Positions 26,487 to 35,208 of a stretch of DNA of 64,000 nt are shown piece by piece. The position numbers were made by a program, and so were the translations under genes. Every line of letters starts with the position of its first letter. Positions within the stretch are counted from its first letter, which is position 1. The notes under the pieces are model-generated. The model saw only the letters and a list, made by a program, of their open reading frames with translations, was not told the origin of the DNA and did not search any database. Origin of the DNA: Flavobacterium sp. KMS (GTDB lineage: Bacteria > Bacteroidota > Bacteroidia > Flavobacteriales > Flavobacteriaceae); NCBI RefSeq assembly GCF_000813005.1, contig NZ_JSYP01000008.1:95999-159998 (forward strand), given 5' to 3'.

Positions 26487-26806
26487 TTCAATAGTTGAAG
26501 TTAGGGTTAAAAAATAAGACATGATTTTTCTTCTGAAACCCAAGAGTTGCTTCAGCAAAATTAAATAAAAAATACATAAAACCCTTAATATCAAAAAGAT
26601 GACATTGAGATAATTTTAAATAAAATGTACTTGTAGGATGTGTTTGTCCAAAGGACAACTTAGGTAATTTCAAAACAAAAAAATGAATATAAATACATAC
26701 GACGAAAAACTCTTGTGAATGCTATAGAGATAGCATCCGTACTTCGGGAGAAGTAACAGGCAAGTTTGTCCGTGAGATAGAAATTATATGTAAACTCATT
26801 TTATTC
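26487..26806 (-). ncRNA. Structured 5' leader of the arg/pro operon, candidate cis-regulatory RNA
   Basis: About 320 nt lie between the promoter and the first start codon. In transcript order they show GGACAA (26771-26766), hairpin TACTTC-TCCC-GAAGTA (26755-26740), hairpin ATGCTAT-CTCT-ATAGCAT (26736-26719), then TTGTCC-TTT-GGACAA (26658-26644). The single TTGTCC can pair either with the upstream GGACAA, enclosing both hairpins as a closing helix, or with the adjacent downstream GGACAA. This is a switch-like architecture. No U-run follows the last hairpin. An AUG frame of 61 codons (26673-26488) overlaps the leader but has no credible coding signal. Whether it responds to arginine is a guess. 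No named Rfam family is recognised. The rest of the gene-free stretch 26487-27058 holds the promoter and the M1 peptidase terminator. Confidence 0.5.
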
Positions 26807-26812
26807 ATTGGT

Positions 26813-26841
26813 GCAAATTTACATCTTTTTTTTAATTACAA
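26813..26841 (-). promoter_or_regulatory. Promoter of the arg/pro operon
   Basis: Minus-strand TTG (26841-26839), 17-nt spacer and TAAATTTGC (26821-26813) match the Bacteroidota consensus. Transcription should start near 26806. Confidence 0.7.
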
Positions 26842-26943
26842 TACATTATTGATAATTTGTAACATTTTTTTAATATTATGTTGCTTTTATCCATTTATCT
26901 CATTTCTACACTTAAAAAATCAACTAAAAATTAAACTTTTAAT

Positions 26944-26984
26944 AAAAAATCGGCTATCTGAGTTAAACTCAAATAGCCGATTTT
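26944..26984 (-). terminator. Intrinsic terminator of the M1 peptidase gene
   Basis: Arms AAAATCGGCTAT (26946-26957) and ATAGCCGATTTT (26973-26984) with an inner GAGT/ACTC continue the stem; a T-run follows on the minus strand. It lies 75 bp past the stop codon. Confidence 0.85.
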
Positions 26985-27058
26985 GATTATTTATATCTTT
27001 ATTGCTCTTTAAAAAAGCCTAAAAATTATAATTTTTATTGAATATTTATCTATTCAAA

Positions 27059-29320
27059 TTATTCTTTCGTAAATTCTAATACTTGCGAATTTTCTAAAAT
27101 TGTCATGTTTAATCCAGTTTTAGTAAATGCAAATCTTAATCCAGCTCTCACCGATTCAAAAGTATCTGCCGCATTCGCAACAGGCTGAACTGGAAATTTA
27201 GGATAATTAGGAAGCTCTACAGTTAAAGCACTATTTTTTTCGGTAAAAGTGATTTTTAAAGGTGTTTTTTTACTAGAATAAGTCCCTAAATAAGGGTCTA
27301 AAACAACATCTTTTTCTAATTTACCACTTCCTGCAGTCCATATGTTGTTTACCTCATTACTATCAGGAAAAACGTGATCAGGATCTATAGTAACACTTTC
27401 GATTTCTTCTGTTGAGTCAAACTTGAAAGACCATTCTACGTTTCTTTGCCAGATTTCAACTGGTAATTTCACTCTGGAAACTTTTCCGCTTTTAGTTTTC
27501 ACATCAATTACAACAGGCATTACCATTTTTTCAAAGTTCTCAATAGTAATAATCACTCCTTTTGCAGGGTCATTTTTCACATATTTAATTGAGTTAATAC
27601 CTTGGTCAAAACGCCAGTTGTTAACATACCAACCTCTCCAGAACCAGCTTAAATCTTCTCCTGCAACGTTTTCCATTGTTCTAAAGAAATCATCTGGTGT
27701 AGGGTGCTTATAAGCCCAACGATCTATATAAGTACGGAAAGCTGTGTCAAAACGCTCTTTTCCTAATACTTGTTCTCTTAAAATTACCAAACCTGAACTT
27801 GGTTTAAAATAACATAACATCCCAATATTTGCCTCTTTCATATTATCTGGAGAACTCATAATAGTTTCTAACTTAGGATTTGTAAATGCCTCAGCCATTT
27901 TATGCAAATCCTTAGGTGCATCTTTATATTCACCTTTATTAAATTCGGCAGAACTCAATGAATTAATAAATGTATTGAATCCTTCGTCCATCCATCCAAA
28001 TAATCTTTCGTTTGAACCTACAATCATAGGAAACCAGATGTGTCCAAACTCATGATCTGTAACACCCCATAAATCTTCTCCTTTTGATTCCCAACTACAA
28101 AATACAATTCCTGGATATTCCATACCTCCCTCATTCCCTGCTACGTTTGTTGCAACTGGATAAGGATATTCAAACCATTTATTTGAGTAATTTTCAATTG
28201 CTCCTTTAGTATATTCTGTCGAACGTCCCCAAGCAGCATTTCCATCACTTTCAACAGGATATGCAGAAAGAGCCAATGATTTTTTCCCGCTAGGTAAATT
28301 AATCTTAGCACCATCTAAAATAAAAGCAGCTGAAGATGCCCAAGAGAAATCACGTGCATTTTTTATTTGATAATGCCATGTTTTTTCTCCATTTCCATTA
28401 GCTTTTGCTGCAGCAACTTCTTCAGCAGAGCGAATCATAACCGTTTTATCACTTAGTGCAGCATCTTTAAATCGTTTTTGTTGTTCTGCGGTATATACTT
28501 CTGGAGCATTTAATAATTCTCCAGAGGCAACTACAAAATGATTAGCAGGAACTGTCAACTTCACATCAAAATTACCATATTCTAAGTAAAATTCCGAAGC
28601 ACCTAAATACGGATGTGTATTCCAGCCTCTTACGTCATCATACACGCACATACGCGGATACCATTGTGCTATTGTAAATATTTTACCGTTTTTAGTTTCA
28701 AGAACTCCTGTTCTATCTGATCCTTCATTAGGAGCTATATAAGAAAAATCAATTTTAATTTTAACGCTGCTTCCTTTTGAGGCTAACTCTTCTGGAAGAA
28801 AAATTTGCATTCTTGTATCGGTTACAACATATTTAGCATCAACTTCAACCGATTTTTTCTTACCAAGTATAGTAACTTTTACCGATTTAATTTTATTTCC
28901 ACCATCAAAAACCTGTCCTTGAGCACCATTACGACTTCCTGTTAATGGCACTACAGCATTTCCTCGTGAATCTTCTTTGAATAGATTTTGATCCAAATTA
29001 AGCCAAACAAATGACATTTTATCTGGGCTATTGTTGGTATATGTAATCTCATCAGTACCAATAATTTCATTAGTAACCCCATTTAACTTCGCAGTTATCT
29101 TATAATCTGCTCTGTTTTGCCAGTACTCTGGACCAGGCTGACCACTTGCAGAACGGGTTGTTGTTCCGTTTTTAGAATAAAATAATGGAGAGAATGCATC
29201 ATAATAATCATATTTAGAAATAGGATTAGTTGTCGCAGTAGGAACTTGTTGTGCCCAGGTGGCCGAAATTCCAAACAATAAAGCCATCATTAACAAGGCT
29301 TTTAAAGAGTGTTTTTTCAT
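27059..29320 (-). CDS. Secreted M1-family zinc aminopeptidase
   Basis: 753 residues with a signal peptide ([24 protein letters not shown]). The gluzincin motif HEFGH is at 423-427, with the third zinc ligand Glu446 in [13 protein letters not shown], exactly 18 residues on. An N-terminal beta-sandwich domain (about 60-270) precedes the peptidase, and a C-terminal beta-rich part ends FEFTK-like (SQVLEFTKE). The usual M1 GxMEN appears as the variant GGMEYPG. Likely periplasmic or secreted peptide digestion. Its own terminator indicates a single-gene unit, divergent from the epimerase gene. Confidence 0.92.
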   Translation of the reverse strand: MKKHSLKALLMMALLFGISATWAQQVPTATTNPISKYDYYDAFSPLFYSKNGTTTRSASGQPGPEYWQNRADYKITAKLNGVTNEIIGTDEITYTNNSPDKMSFVWLNLDQNLFKEDSRGNAVVPLTGSRNGAQGQVFDGGNKIKSVKVTILGKKKSVEVDAKYVVTDTRMQIFLPEELASKGSSVKIKIDFSYIAPNEGSDRTGVLETKNGKIFTIAQWYPRMCVYDDVRGWNTHPYLGASEFYLEYGNFDVKLTVPANHFVVASGELLNAPEVYTAEQQKRFKDAALSDKTVMIRSAEEVAAAKANGNGEKTWHYQIKNARDFSWASSAAFILDGAKINLPSGKKSLALSAYPVESDGNAAWGRSTEYTKGAIENYSNKWFEYPYPVATNVAGNEGGMEYPGIVFCSWESKGEDLWGVTDHEFGHIWFPMIVGSNERLFGWMDEGFNTFINSLSSAEFNKGEYKDAPKDLHKMAEAFTNPKLETIMSSPDNMKEANIGMLCYFKPSSGLVILREQVLGKERFDTAFRTYIDRWAYKHPTPDDFFRTMENVAGEDLSWFWRGWYVNNWRFDQGINSIKYVKNDPAKGVIITIENFEKMVMPVVIDVKTKSGKVSRVKLPVEIWQRNVEWSFKFDSTEEIESVTIDPDHVFPDSNEVNNIWTAGSGKLEKDVVLDPYLGTYSSKKTPLKITFTEKNSALTVELPNYPKFPVQPVANAADTFESVRAGLRFAFTKTGLNMTILENSQVLEFTKE

Positions 29321-29488
29321 TTTTGTTGCTGTTTATCTAGCAAATTAATGAAAAAAAAAGCTATTTATGAATTAAATCCTACCGGTTAATACAATTTTAT
29401 CAAAAAATATTTCATCAGCTTTTTTACCTATAAATTAAATTTATAAATATATTTACAACTCATTCTTAAACCATTCAAAAACTAAATT

Positions 29489-30340
29489 TTGACTACAATT
29501 ATTTCAAATTCAAAACTTACTGCTTCTATTAAACATGCCGGAGCCGAATTATTTTCATTAAAAAATAACGATAATAAAGAATTTATTTGGGAAGGAAACC
29601 CAGATTTTTGGGGTAAACACTCCCCTGTCTTATTCCCAATTGTTGGTACCTTAAAAAACAATACTTACGTTATTAATGATACATCGTATCACTTGCCACG
29701 CCACGGTTTTGCAAGAGACATGGAGTTTAATCTAGTTTCTAAAACCGACGAAAGTGCCATTTTTTCGATTCAATCTAATGCAGAATCGTTGAAAGTATAT
29801 CCGTTTGAATTTGAATTACAAATAATTTATACTCTGATAGATTCCCAATTAGACATCCAATATAAGGTAATCAATAAAGATGATTCTAAAATGCCTTTCT
29901 CTATCGGTGCACATCCTGCAATTGCGTTACCAGGAAATTTTGAGAATTACGCTTTAGAATTTGAGAAACAAGAGTCTCTAAAATATTCATTGCTCGAAAA
30001 TGATTTGATATCCAATAAAACAAAGCAATTAGAAACGAAAGAAAATCAAATTGAGCTAAATTATCAACTATTTGAAAATGATGCTTTAATTTTTAAATCA
30101 TTAGAATCTAACTCCCTAACAATTTTAGAAAACAATAAACCATATGTAAAAGTAGATTTTGCAGATTTTCCTAGTTTAGGTATTTGGACAAAAGAAAATG
30201 CTCCTTTTATTTGTATCGAACCTTGGTTTGGTTATTCTGATACTCCTGAAAACACAGGAAATCTTTTCGAAAAAGAAGGAATAGTAACTTTAGATGCAAA
30301 TCAAACATTTAATTCTAAATTTAGTATCGAAATCCTATAA
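29489..30340 (+). CDS. Aldose 1-epimerase family protein
   Basis: 283 residues, galactose mutarotase-like beta-sandwich. Recognisable features are WEGNPDFWGKHSPVLFPIVG, HLPRHGFARDMEF with the catalytic-type His, FSIGAHPAIALP and ENAPFICIEPWFGYSDTP. This pattern is the LacX/YeaD-like subgroup rather than classic GalM, so it probably interconverts sugar-phosphate or sugar anomers of unknown identity. The frame has no ATG at its beginning; TTG at 29489 gives MTTIISNSKLTAS, the expected family start. An acetyltransferase gene follows after 17 bp and is probably co-transcribed. Confidence 0.9.
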   Translation: MTTIISNSKLTASIKHAGAELFSLKNNDNKEFIWEGNPDFWGKHSPVLFPIVGTLKNNTYVINDTSYHLPRHGFARDMEFNLVSKTDESAIFSIQSNAESLKVYPFEFELQIIYTLIDSQLDIQYKVINKDDSKMPFSIGAHPAIALPGNFENYALEFEKQESLKYSLLENDLISNKTKQLETKENQIELNYQLFENDALIFKSLESNSLTILENNKPYVKVDFADFPSLGIWTKENAPFICIEPWFGYSDTPENTGNLFEKEGIVTLDANQTFNSKFSIEIL

Positions 30341-30357
30341 TCTTATCTTGATATATT

Positions 30358-30909
30358 ATGTTAACATTTAATTTTTCTCCATTTCCAGTACTCGAAACGG
30401 AACGCTTAATTATTAGAAGAGTAACCAATGAGGATGCAAACGAAATTATAGCACTTCGTTCTAATCCTGAAACTATGAAATACATTCCAAGGCCACTCAC
30501 AAAAACTACTGAACAGGCATTAGAACATATAGCTCAAATTGATAGTACAATTGAAACTAACGAAGGAATCAATTGGGGAATAACACTAAAAGGCGATTCC
30601 AAAGTAGTTGGAATTATTGGCTATTATAGAATAAAACCAGAACATTATCGTGCCGAAATTGGCTATATGCTATTACCTGAACTTCACGGAAAAGGAATTA
30701 TTCCTGAAGCAGTAAAAACAGTAATTGATTATGGTTTTAATGAAATGAAACTACACTCAATCGAAGCAGCCATTGACCCTGATAATTTTGCATCAGAAAG
30801 AGTATTACAAAAAATTGGTTTCGTAAAAGAAGGGCATTTTAAAGAAGTCGAATATTATGAAGGCAATTTTTTAGATAGCGTAATTTATTCGTTATTAAAC
30901 AAAAAGTAA
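30358..30909 (+). CDS. RimJ/RimL-type GNAT N-acetyltransferase
   Basis: 183 residues. LETERLIIRRVTNEDANEIIALRSNPE opens the domain, and the acetyl-CoA loop is EIGYMLLPELHGKGIIPEAVK, followed by IDPDNFASERVLQKIGF, all typical of the ribosomal-protein-alanine acetyltransferase group. The true substrate is often not ribosomal in such paralogues (drugs, amino acids, N-termini). Seventeen bases separate it from the epimerase gene, so they likely share a transcript. Confidence 0.9.
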   Translation: MLTFNFSPFPVLETERLIIRRVTNEDANEIIALRSNPETMKYIPRPLTKTTEQALEHIAQIDSTIETNEGINWGITLKGDSKVVGIIGYYRIKPEHYRAEIGYMLLPELHGKGIIPEAVKTVIDYGFNEMKLHSIEAAIDPDNFASERVLQKIGFVKEGHFKEVEYYEGNFLDSVIYSLLNKK

Positions 30910-30983
30910 TTCATAGCAATATCTTTTTTTATTGATTCTTGTTAAATTTTAACTTTATAACAATACAACATATTTCATTCCGT

Positions 30984-30992
30984 TATATTTGC
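30984..30992 (+). promoter_or_regulatory. Probable -7 box before the DUF3575 gene
   Basis: TATATTTGC fits TAnnTTTG; it lies 52 bp before the ATG at 31044. No TTG is found at the usual distance upstream. Confidence 0.45.
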
Positions 30993-31043
30993 ACCCAAAA
31001 CTAGCAACCCAAACTAACTTATTGCTAGTAATTACTAGATTTT

Positions 31044-31601
31044 ATGAAAAATTTATTTGCCCTAATCGTTCTACTATTTTCAATTCAATCCCAAAGTCAA
31101 ACTTATATTAAAGCAAATGCACTTACCGCTTTAGTAGCAATTCCAGATATTGCTGTAGAAACAAGCATTGGTGAGAAATTAACCCTGAATGTTGATTTAA
31201 TGGCTTCTTTTTGGGAATCATTTGATGGAAAAAGCCCAATGAAATTTGTCACCTTTACTCCGGAAGTTCGTTACCATTTTAATGAGAAATTCAATGGTTT
31301 ATACCTTGGTGGTCATATTGGAGGTGATATATATCAAATTCAAAAATGGAACTACTGGGATAGTAACAATTACGAAGATGGTTTTGGATACAGATTGGGA
31401 GCTACGCTAGGATATCAAAAGAAACTAAATGATAAATTCATGCTAGATTTTTTTGTTAGCGGAGGGTGGCACCAAGGTTTTTACAAAGGCCTTTATAATG
31501 ACGGTACACCTGGTCGTTATGAAAAAGCCCATGATTACAACAAAAGTGGAGAATGGTTACCTTACGGTGGTGGTGTAATGATTTCGTATAAATTAAATTA
31601 A
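31044..31601 (+). CDS. DUF3575-like outer membrane protein
   Basis: 185 residues. A signal peptide (MKNLFALIVLLFSIQSQSQ) is followed by KANALTALVAIPDIAVETSIGEKLTL and VRYHFNEKFNGLYLGGHIGGD, the pattern of DUF3575, a small beta-barrel family common in Bacteroidota. Aromatic-rich alternating strands continue to the C-terminus (GGGVMISYKLN), as for an outer-membrane barrel. Function unknown. It converges on the VF530-like gene with 1 bp between stop codons. Confidence 0.8.
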   Translation: MKNLFALIVLLFSIQSQSQTYIKANALTALVAIPDIAVETSIGEKLTLNVDLMASFWESFDGKSPMKFVTFTPEVRYHFNEKFNGLYLGGHIGGDIYQIQKWNYWDSNNYEDGFGYRLGATLGYQKKLNDKFMLDFFVSGGWHQGFYKGLYNDGTPGRYEKAHDYNKSGEWLPYGGGVMISYKLN

Positions 31602-31602
31602 T

Positions 31603-31830
31603 TTATACGGGAAATTTAGGAATTGATTTTATATATAAATCTTCTACCTTTTTTCTAGCCCAATCAGTTTTTCTTAAAAAAGTCAAACTAGATTTTATAC
31701 TAGGATTTGAAGAAAAACATTTAATCGGAATTAATTCTCCCAAAGTATCAAATCCATAATACTCTACTAGTTTTTCTATTATTGTTTGAAGGGTGATTCC
31801 GTGTAGAGGATTTTTATCTTGATTTTGCAT
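31603..31830 (-). CDS. VF530-family small DNA-binding-like protein (DUF2132)
   Basis: 75 residues. NPLHGITLQTIIEKLVEYYGFDTLGELI and IKCFSSNPSIKSSLTFLRKTDWARKKVEDLYI match the VF530 fold, which has a helical structure proposed to bind DNA. It lies tail to tail with the DUF3575 gene and downstream of a porin-like gene on the same strand, from which it is separated by a terminator. Family assignment is good; function is not established. Confidence 0.88.
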   Translation of the reverse strand: MQNQDKNPLHGITLQTIIEKLVEYYGFDTLGELIPIKCFSSNPSIKSSLTFLRKTDWARKKVEDLYIKSIPKFPV

Positions 31831-31853
31831 TTAATATTTTTTAAATAAATAAT

Positions 31854-31885
31854 AAAAAGACCGTACTATGAAAAGTACGGTCTTT
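31854..31885 (-). terminator. Intrinsic terminator
   Basis: Perfect 12-bp stem AAAGACCGTACT (31856-31867) / AGTACGGTCTTT (31874-31885) with T-rich sequence on both sides, following the beta-barrel gene 31933-32571. Confidence 0.88.
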
Positions 31886-31932
31886 CTTTTTTACAAAATT
31901 ACTAAATTGAAATTTAAATAATCTCCTAAATA

Positions 31933-32571
31933 TTAGAATATGAATTTAAATCCGAAAGAAAGTGGAGAAGTTAAATTTGGATTACTTCCTCCTAATGCCC
32001 CATTATAATAAGAATCAACATTAGCCACATGTGCTAAACCAAAATTAGTTACAGTAGTTTTAGAACCATCTTTAGGATCTAAAGTCGTAGATGTAAAATT
32101 AGCTAAATCATAAGAAAACTCAACTGAGAAATATTTTGTCACGAAGAAATCAAATCCACCAGATAAAGACAAACCAAATTGATTTACTTTTAATTCACTT
32201 TCCTTTTCTTTTCCAGTGATTATTGGAGCTGCCAATTGTCCGAAGAAATATAAAGAACCAGCAACATTCCAATATTTTCTAGCTAAAGGCTGAATAACTA
32301 TTAAATTAGAATTTGCAGCAGTTCCTTTATCTGAATCTGCTTTTATATTAATATATCCAAGCCCTGCTCCAACAGCTACAGATGGCGTAATAAATTTACC
32401 TACAACTGGCATTACTAATAAATTTGTGCTTTTTACATCGTCTGTTTTAGTTTGTTGGTAACCAAATTGCGATGTTACAAACCATGCACCTTTTAGACCT
32501 TGATTTGCTTCCTGAGCTTTTACCGTTAAGCCTACTAACACAATACTAACTAATGTTAAAATTTTTTTCAT
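31933..32571 (-). CDS. Outer membrane beta-barrel protein
   Basis: 212 residues. A signal peptide (MKKILTLVSIVLVGLTVKAQ) precedes alternating aromatic/small strands (GAWFVTSQFGYQQTK, KYFSVEFSYDLANFTST) and a C-terminal aromatic-ended strand, LSFGFKFIF, typical for insertion by the Bam machinery. It belongs to the general porin-like/OmpW-type small-barrel group; a specific function cannot be given. It is probably monocistronic with its own terminator. A TAAGTTTG box lies at 32609-32602 upstream of the start, without a matching -33. Confidence 0.82.
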   Translation of the reverse strand: MKKILTLVSIVLVGLTVKAQEANQGLKGAWFVTSQFGYQQTKTDDVKSTNLLVMPVVGKFITPSVAVGAGLGYINIKADSDKGTAANSNLIVIQPLARKYWNVAGSLYFFGQLAAPIITGKEKESELKVNQFGLSLSGGFDFFVTKYFSVEFSYDLANFTSTTLDPKDGSKTTVTNFGLAHVANVDSYYNGALGGSNPNLTSPLSFGFKFIF

Positions 32572-32702
32572 GTTTTTAAGTTTTTGTTATAAATTATTTA
32601 ACAAACTTAAGCGTAAGGTTTTTCCTGAAGAATGATTAAAATCATAGGTTTAAAAAAATCTTTAATTATCTTTGATTTCATTAAAGTTTTTCTTTTTTAT
32701 TC

Positions 32703-32711
32703 TACATTTGC
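32703..32711 (+). promoter_or_regulatory. -7 box immediately before smpB
   Basis: TACATTTGC fits TAnnTTTG and ends only 6 bp before the smpB ATG at 32718. Transcription would start at or within a few bases of the start codon. Confidence 0.5.
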
Positions 32712-32717
32712 AATCCT

Positions 32718-33170
32718 ATGTTAAAAACTGTCAATATACTCAATAAGAGAGCCCGTTTCGATTACGAAATAATAGATACCTATACTGCTGGAATTGTTTT
32801 AGCGGGAACCGAAATCAAATCAATACGTCTTGGTAAAGCAAATATTACCGAGAGTTTTTGTGAATTTAGTGGTAATGAACTTTTTGCCATAAACACTTAT
32901 ATAGAAGAATACGCTTTTGGAAATCAATTCAATCATAAGTCAAGAAGCGAAAGAAAATTGCTTTTGAATAAAAAAGAATTGAAGAGTCTTCAGAAAAGTG
33001 TACAAGCAAAAGGACTAACAATCATCCCTTTGAAACTATTTACTAATGAAAAAGGATTAGCAAAACTGCAAATCGGACTTTGTAAAGGAAAGAAAAACTA
33101 CGACAAACGCGAATCTTTAAAAGAACAAGATACCAAACGTGATTTAGATAGAATTAAAAAAGCTTTCTAA
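32718..33170 (+). CDS. smpB: SsrA-binding protein SmpB
   Basis: Binds tmRNA and brings it to stalled ribosomes in trans-translation. The 150 residues include ILNKRARFDYEI, GIVLAGTEIKSIRLGKANITESF, RKLLLNKKELKSL and the basic C-terminal IGLCKGKKNYDKRESLKEQDTKRD tail that enters the mRNA channel. Length and order are normal. The ATG at 32718 matches the family N-terminus even though a promoter-like box ends six bases before it, so the message may be leaderless. The ssrA gene is not in this window. Confidence 0.97.
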   Translation: MLKTVNILNKRARFDYEIIDTYTAGIVLAGTEIKSIRLGKANITESFCEFSGNELFAINTYIEEYAFGNQFNHKSRSERKLLLNKKELKSLQKSVQAKGLTIIPLKLFTNEKGLAKLQIGLCKGKKNYDKRESLKEQDTKRDLDRIKKAF

Positions 33171-33250
33171 TTTTTAATCCTCTTTTAATAAGAGTTATTT
33201 CTCGATTTTTATACTTATTTTTACTACAATAAATTCTAAATTTCAAGTTT

Positions 33251-33877
33251 ATGAAAAGAATATTTGTTGTATTAACCGTCATCTTACTTTGTGGTTGCGG
33301 TACTAGTTCTACAATTGTTAGTAGTTGGAGAGATCCCAAAATAACAATTAGTTCTGAAAATTTCAAAAAAGTATTAGTCGTAGCTTTAGTCAAAGATGAA
33401 GAAACACGAAGAATTACGGAGAACAGAATTGCTGCCAGCAGCCCTATCTTCCATACTTCTTATCAATTCTTAAATCAGATTAATAATGATCTTACAAATG
33501 ATCAGAAACTAAAAATATTAAACGACGAAAATTTTGATGGTGTAGTTACCATGCGCTTGGTAAGCAAAGAAAAACAAACTGATTATGTCCCAGGAATTGA
33601 TACTAGTATTTATTACGGTGGCTATAATGGTTTATATGGAGGTGCTTTTGGTGGTTGGTACGGCATGTACGCAACTGATTTCTATTCTCCAGGCTATTAT
33701 GTCGAAAACACATTTTATATTGTAGAAACCAACGTTTTCTCTTTAAAACACAATAAATTAATCTGGACAGGCACCACACAATCATCAGATATAACAGATA
33801 TAGGTGCAACAGTAGATGATATCATGAGAACTGTAGTAAACGAAATGAAAAAAGACGGAACGCTTCCTAAAAAATAA
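33251..33877 (+). CDS. DUF4136-like lipoprotein
   Basis: 208 residues. The signal peptide ends in CGC (LLCGCGTSST; lipid Cys about residue 16-18). SSWRDPKITISSENFKKVLVVALVKDEETRR and the later segment VETNVFSLKHNKLIWTGTTQSSDI resemble DUF4136-type envelope lipoproteins. A Gly/Tyr-rich stretch, SIYYGGYNGLYGGAFGGWYG, occupies the middle. Function unknown; probably outer-membrane anchored. A short terminator follows. Confidence 0.75.
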   Translation: MKRIFVVLTVILLCGCGTSSTIVSSWRDPKITISSENFKKVLVVALVKDEETRRITENRIAASSPIFHTSYQFLNQINNDLTNDQKLKILNDENFDGVVTMRLVSKEKQTDYVPGIDTSIYYGGYNGLYGGAFGGWYGMYATDFYSPGYYVENTFYIVETNVFSLKHNKLIWTGTTQSSDITDIGATVDDIMRTVVNEMKKDGTLPKK

Positions 33878-33902
33878 TTTCTTCTAAAATAAATCCTAAA
33901 AT

Positions 33903-33930
33903 AGCATCGAATTAATTTGATGCTTTTTTT
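33903..33930 (+). terminator. Intrinsic terminator of the DUF4136-like gene
   Basis: AGCATC(G)AATT / AATT(T)GATGCT stem followed by seven T, 26 bp after the stop codon. Confidence 0.8.
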
Positions 33931-33983
33931 ATTAAAAAAATAATGACTAAACTTGTCTTGACAATTAAAACCTGCTTTTTAAA

Positions 33984-34991
33984 ATGAAAACGATTCTTAA
34001 AAATGCCAGAGAGAAAAAAGGATTTAAAACCCGAGAAGTAGCGCAGTTATTAGAAATTGACCAAGCTTTAATAAGTAAATTTGAAAGCGGTACCCGAAAA
34101 CCCACAAGGGAACAAATCGTTAAACTTGCCTCATTGCTTGAAATTGATTTTGAAAACCTATTAATTCTTTGGCTAAAAGAAAAAATAATACACGAAATCG
34201 GCCAAGAAGAATTTGCACTTAAAGCACTACATCTTGCAGAAATCGAAATTCAAAATAACAAAAAAGTAGTTGCTTCGGTAATATTATCAACGCTACAGAA
34301 CGTTTTGGATGAAATTGAAATTTTAAAAAAGAAAGTTCAATCGTTTCAGCAATTTGAACTACATCGAATTTCAAAAATTCTTGAGCTTGAATTTACATAC
34401 GAAAGCAATCGTCTCAACGATAACTCATTAACATTACAAGAAACCAAAGCGGTAATTAATGAAGGGTTAACAATTGCAGGCAAAACCATGCGGGAACACC
34501 TAGAAGCTGTAAACCATCATGAAACCATTTCTTATATCAAAGATTTGACTCAAAAAAACAGCCCTGTTAACGAAAAAGAATTATTGAATATCCACAACTT
34601 GATTTCAAGAGGAATTAAACCTGACCATGCAGGAAAATATAAAAATGACGCCCTCATTATTCGCGAAATGACTTCCTTTTTTAGCTGGTTTGAAACGAAT
34701 AAAAACAGCTTACATCCAATATTATTAGCTTCTGAGGTACACTTAAGAATTATAAAAATTACCCCATTTGAAAGTGGAAACACACAAATAGCTCATTTAT
34801 TAATGAATTGGATATTAATACAAAATGGCTATGTCTTTGCAACAATACAAGGAGATACAGAACATAAAAACGAATACCTAAGCATTCTTGAGAAAAGTCA
34901 AAATCAAAATGATGAATCTATTTTTATAAACTATGTTGCACAAGTAGAAAAGAAAAATTTACAGCATGCCATCCAATTGGTTTCACAATAA
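33984..34991 (+). CDS. XRE-type regulator fused to a degenerate (pseudo) Fic domain
   Basis: 335 residues. An N-terminal HTH_3/XRE domain (about 1-62; REVAQLLEIDQALISKFESGTRKPTREQ) is followed by a helical linker (about 62-130) and a Fic-like domain. In the Fic part SEVHLRIIKITPFESGNTQIAHLLMNW aligns with the canonical HPFxDGNGRTAR loop, but catalytic His is Thr260, the GNGR core reads GNTQ and the second Arg is His. The inhibitory [ST]xxxE[GN] helix reads SNRLND (141-146), with Asn for the key Glu. It is therefore probably inactive in AMP transfer and may act as a DNA-binding sensor. Adjacent upstream DNA has a TTGACAATT stretch but no -7 box. It appears monocistronic. Confidence 0.88.
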   Translation: MKTILKNAREKKGFKTREVAQLLEIDQALISKFESGTRKPTREQIVKLASLLEIDFENLLILWLKEKIIHEIGQEEFALKALHLAEIEIQNNKKVVASVILSTLQNVLDEIEILKKKVQSFQQFELHRISKILELEFTYESNRLNDNSLTLQETKAVINEGLTIAGKTMREHLEAVNHHETISYIKDLTQKNSPVNEKELLNIHNLISRGIKPDHAGKYKNDALIIREMTSFFSWFETNKNSLHPILLASEVHLRIIKITPFESGNTQIAHLLMNWILIQNGYVFATIQGDTEHKNEYLSILEKSQNQNDESIFINYVAQVEKKNLQHAIQLVSQ

Positions 34992-35020
34992 CAACATTGT
35001 TAAATTTTAAACATTTATTT

Positions 35021-35173
35021 TTTTACCATTAAGAGATTAAGAAAAATTAAGTTTAATCTAAAATAAAACTAAGATACTTAATCGAGAAATCATTTTAATC
35101 TGAAAAATTTGAGACATAAAAAAACCATTAAAAAATTTAAAGCTTTGTAAAACTTAATTTCTTAATGGTAAAA
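35021..35173. repeat. Inverted repeat between the pseudoFic gene and pcm
   Basis: TTTTACCATTAAGA (35021-35034) is a perfect complement of TCTTAATGGTAAAA (35160-35173). The arms continue as AATTAAGTTT / AAACTTAATT with a 9-nt insertion (GATTAAGAA) in the left arm. It brackets about 125 bp of AT-rich DNA between converging genes; it may serve as a shared transcript end. Confidence 0.75.
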
Positions 35174-35208
35174 TTCTTTACTTTTTGGCTAACAATACCA
35201 AAAATATT

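Noticed and set aside
26487..26594. Longer start of the GNAT protein
   Set aside because: The added 36 residues are hydrophobic and encoded in the structured leader; MKISIVVTQ is the natural domain start.
26488..26673. 61-codon frame upstream of the GNAT gene as a leader peptide
   Set aside because: Composition is random-like, there is no run of Arg or Pro codons expected of an attenuator peptide, and the region is better explained as structured leader RNA.
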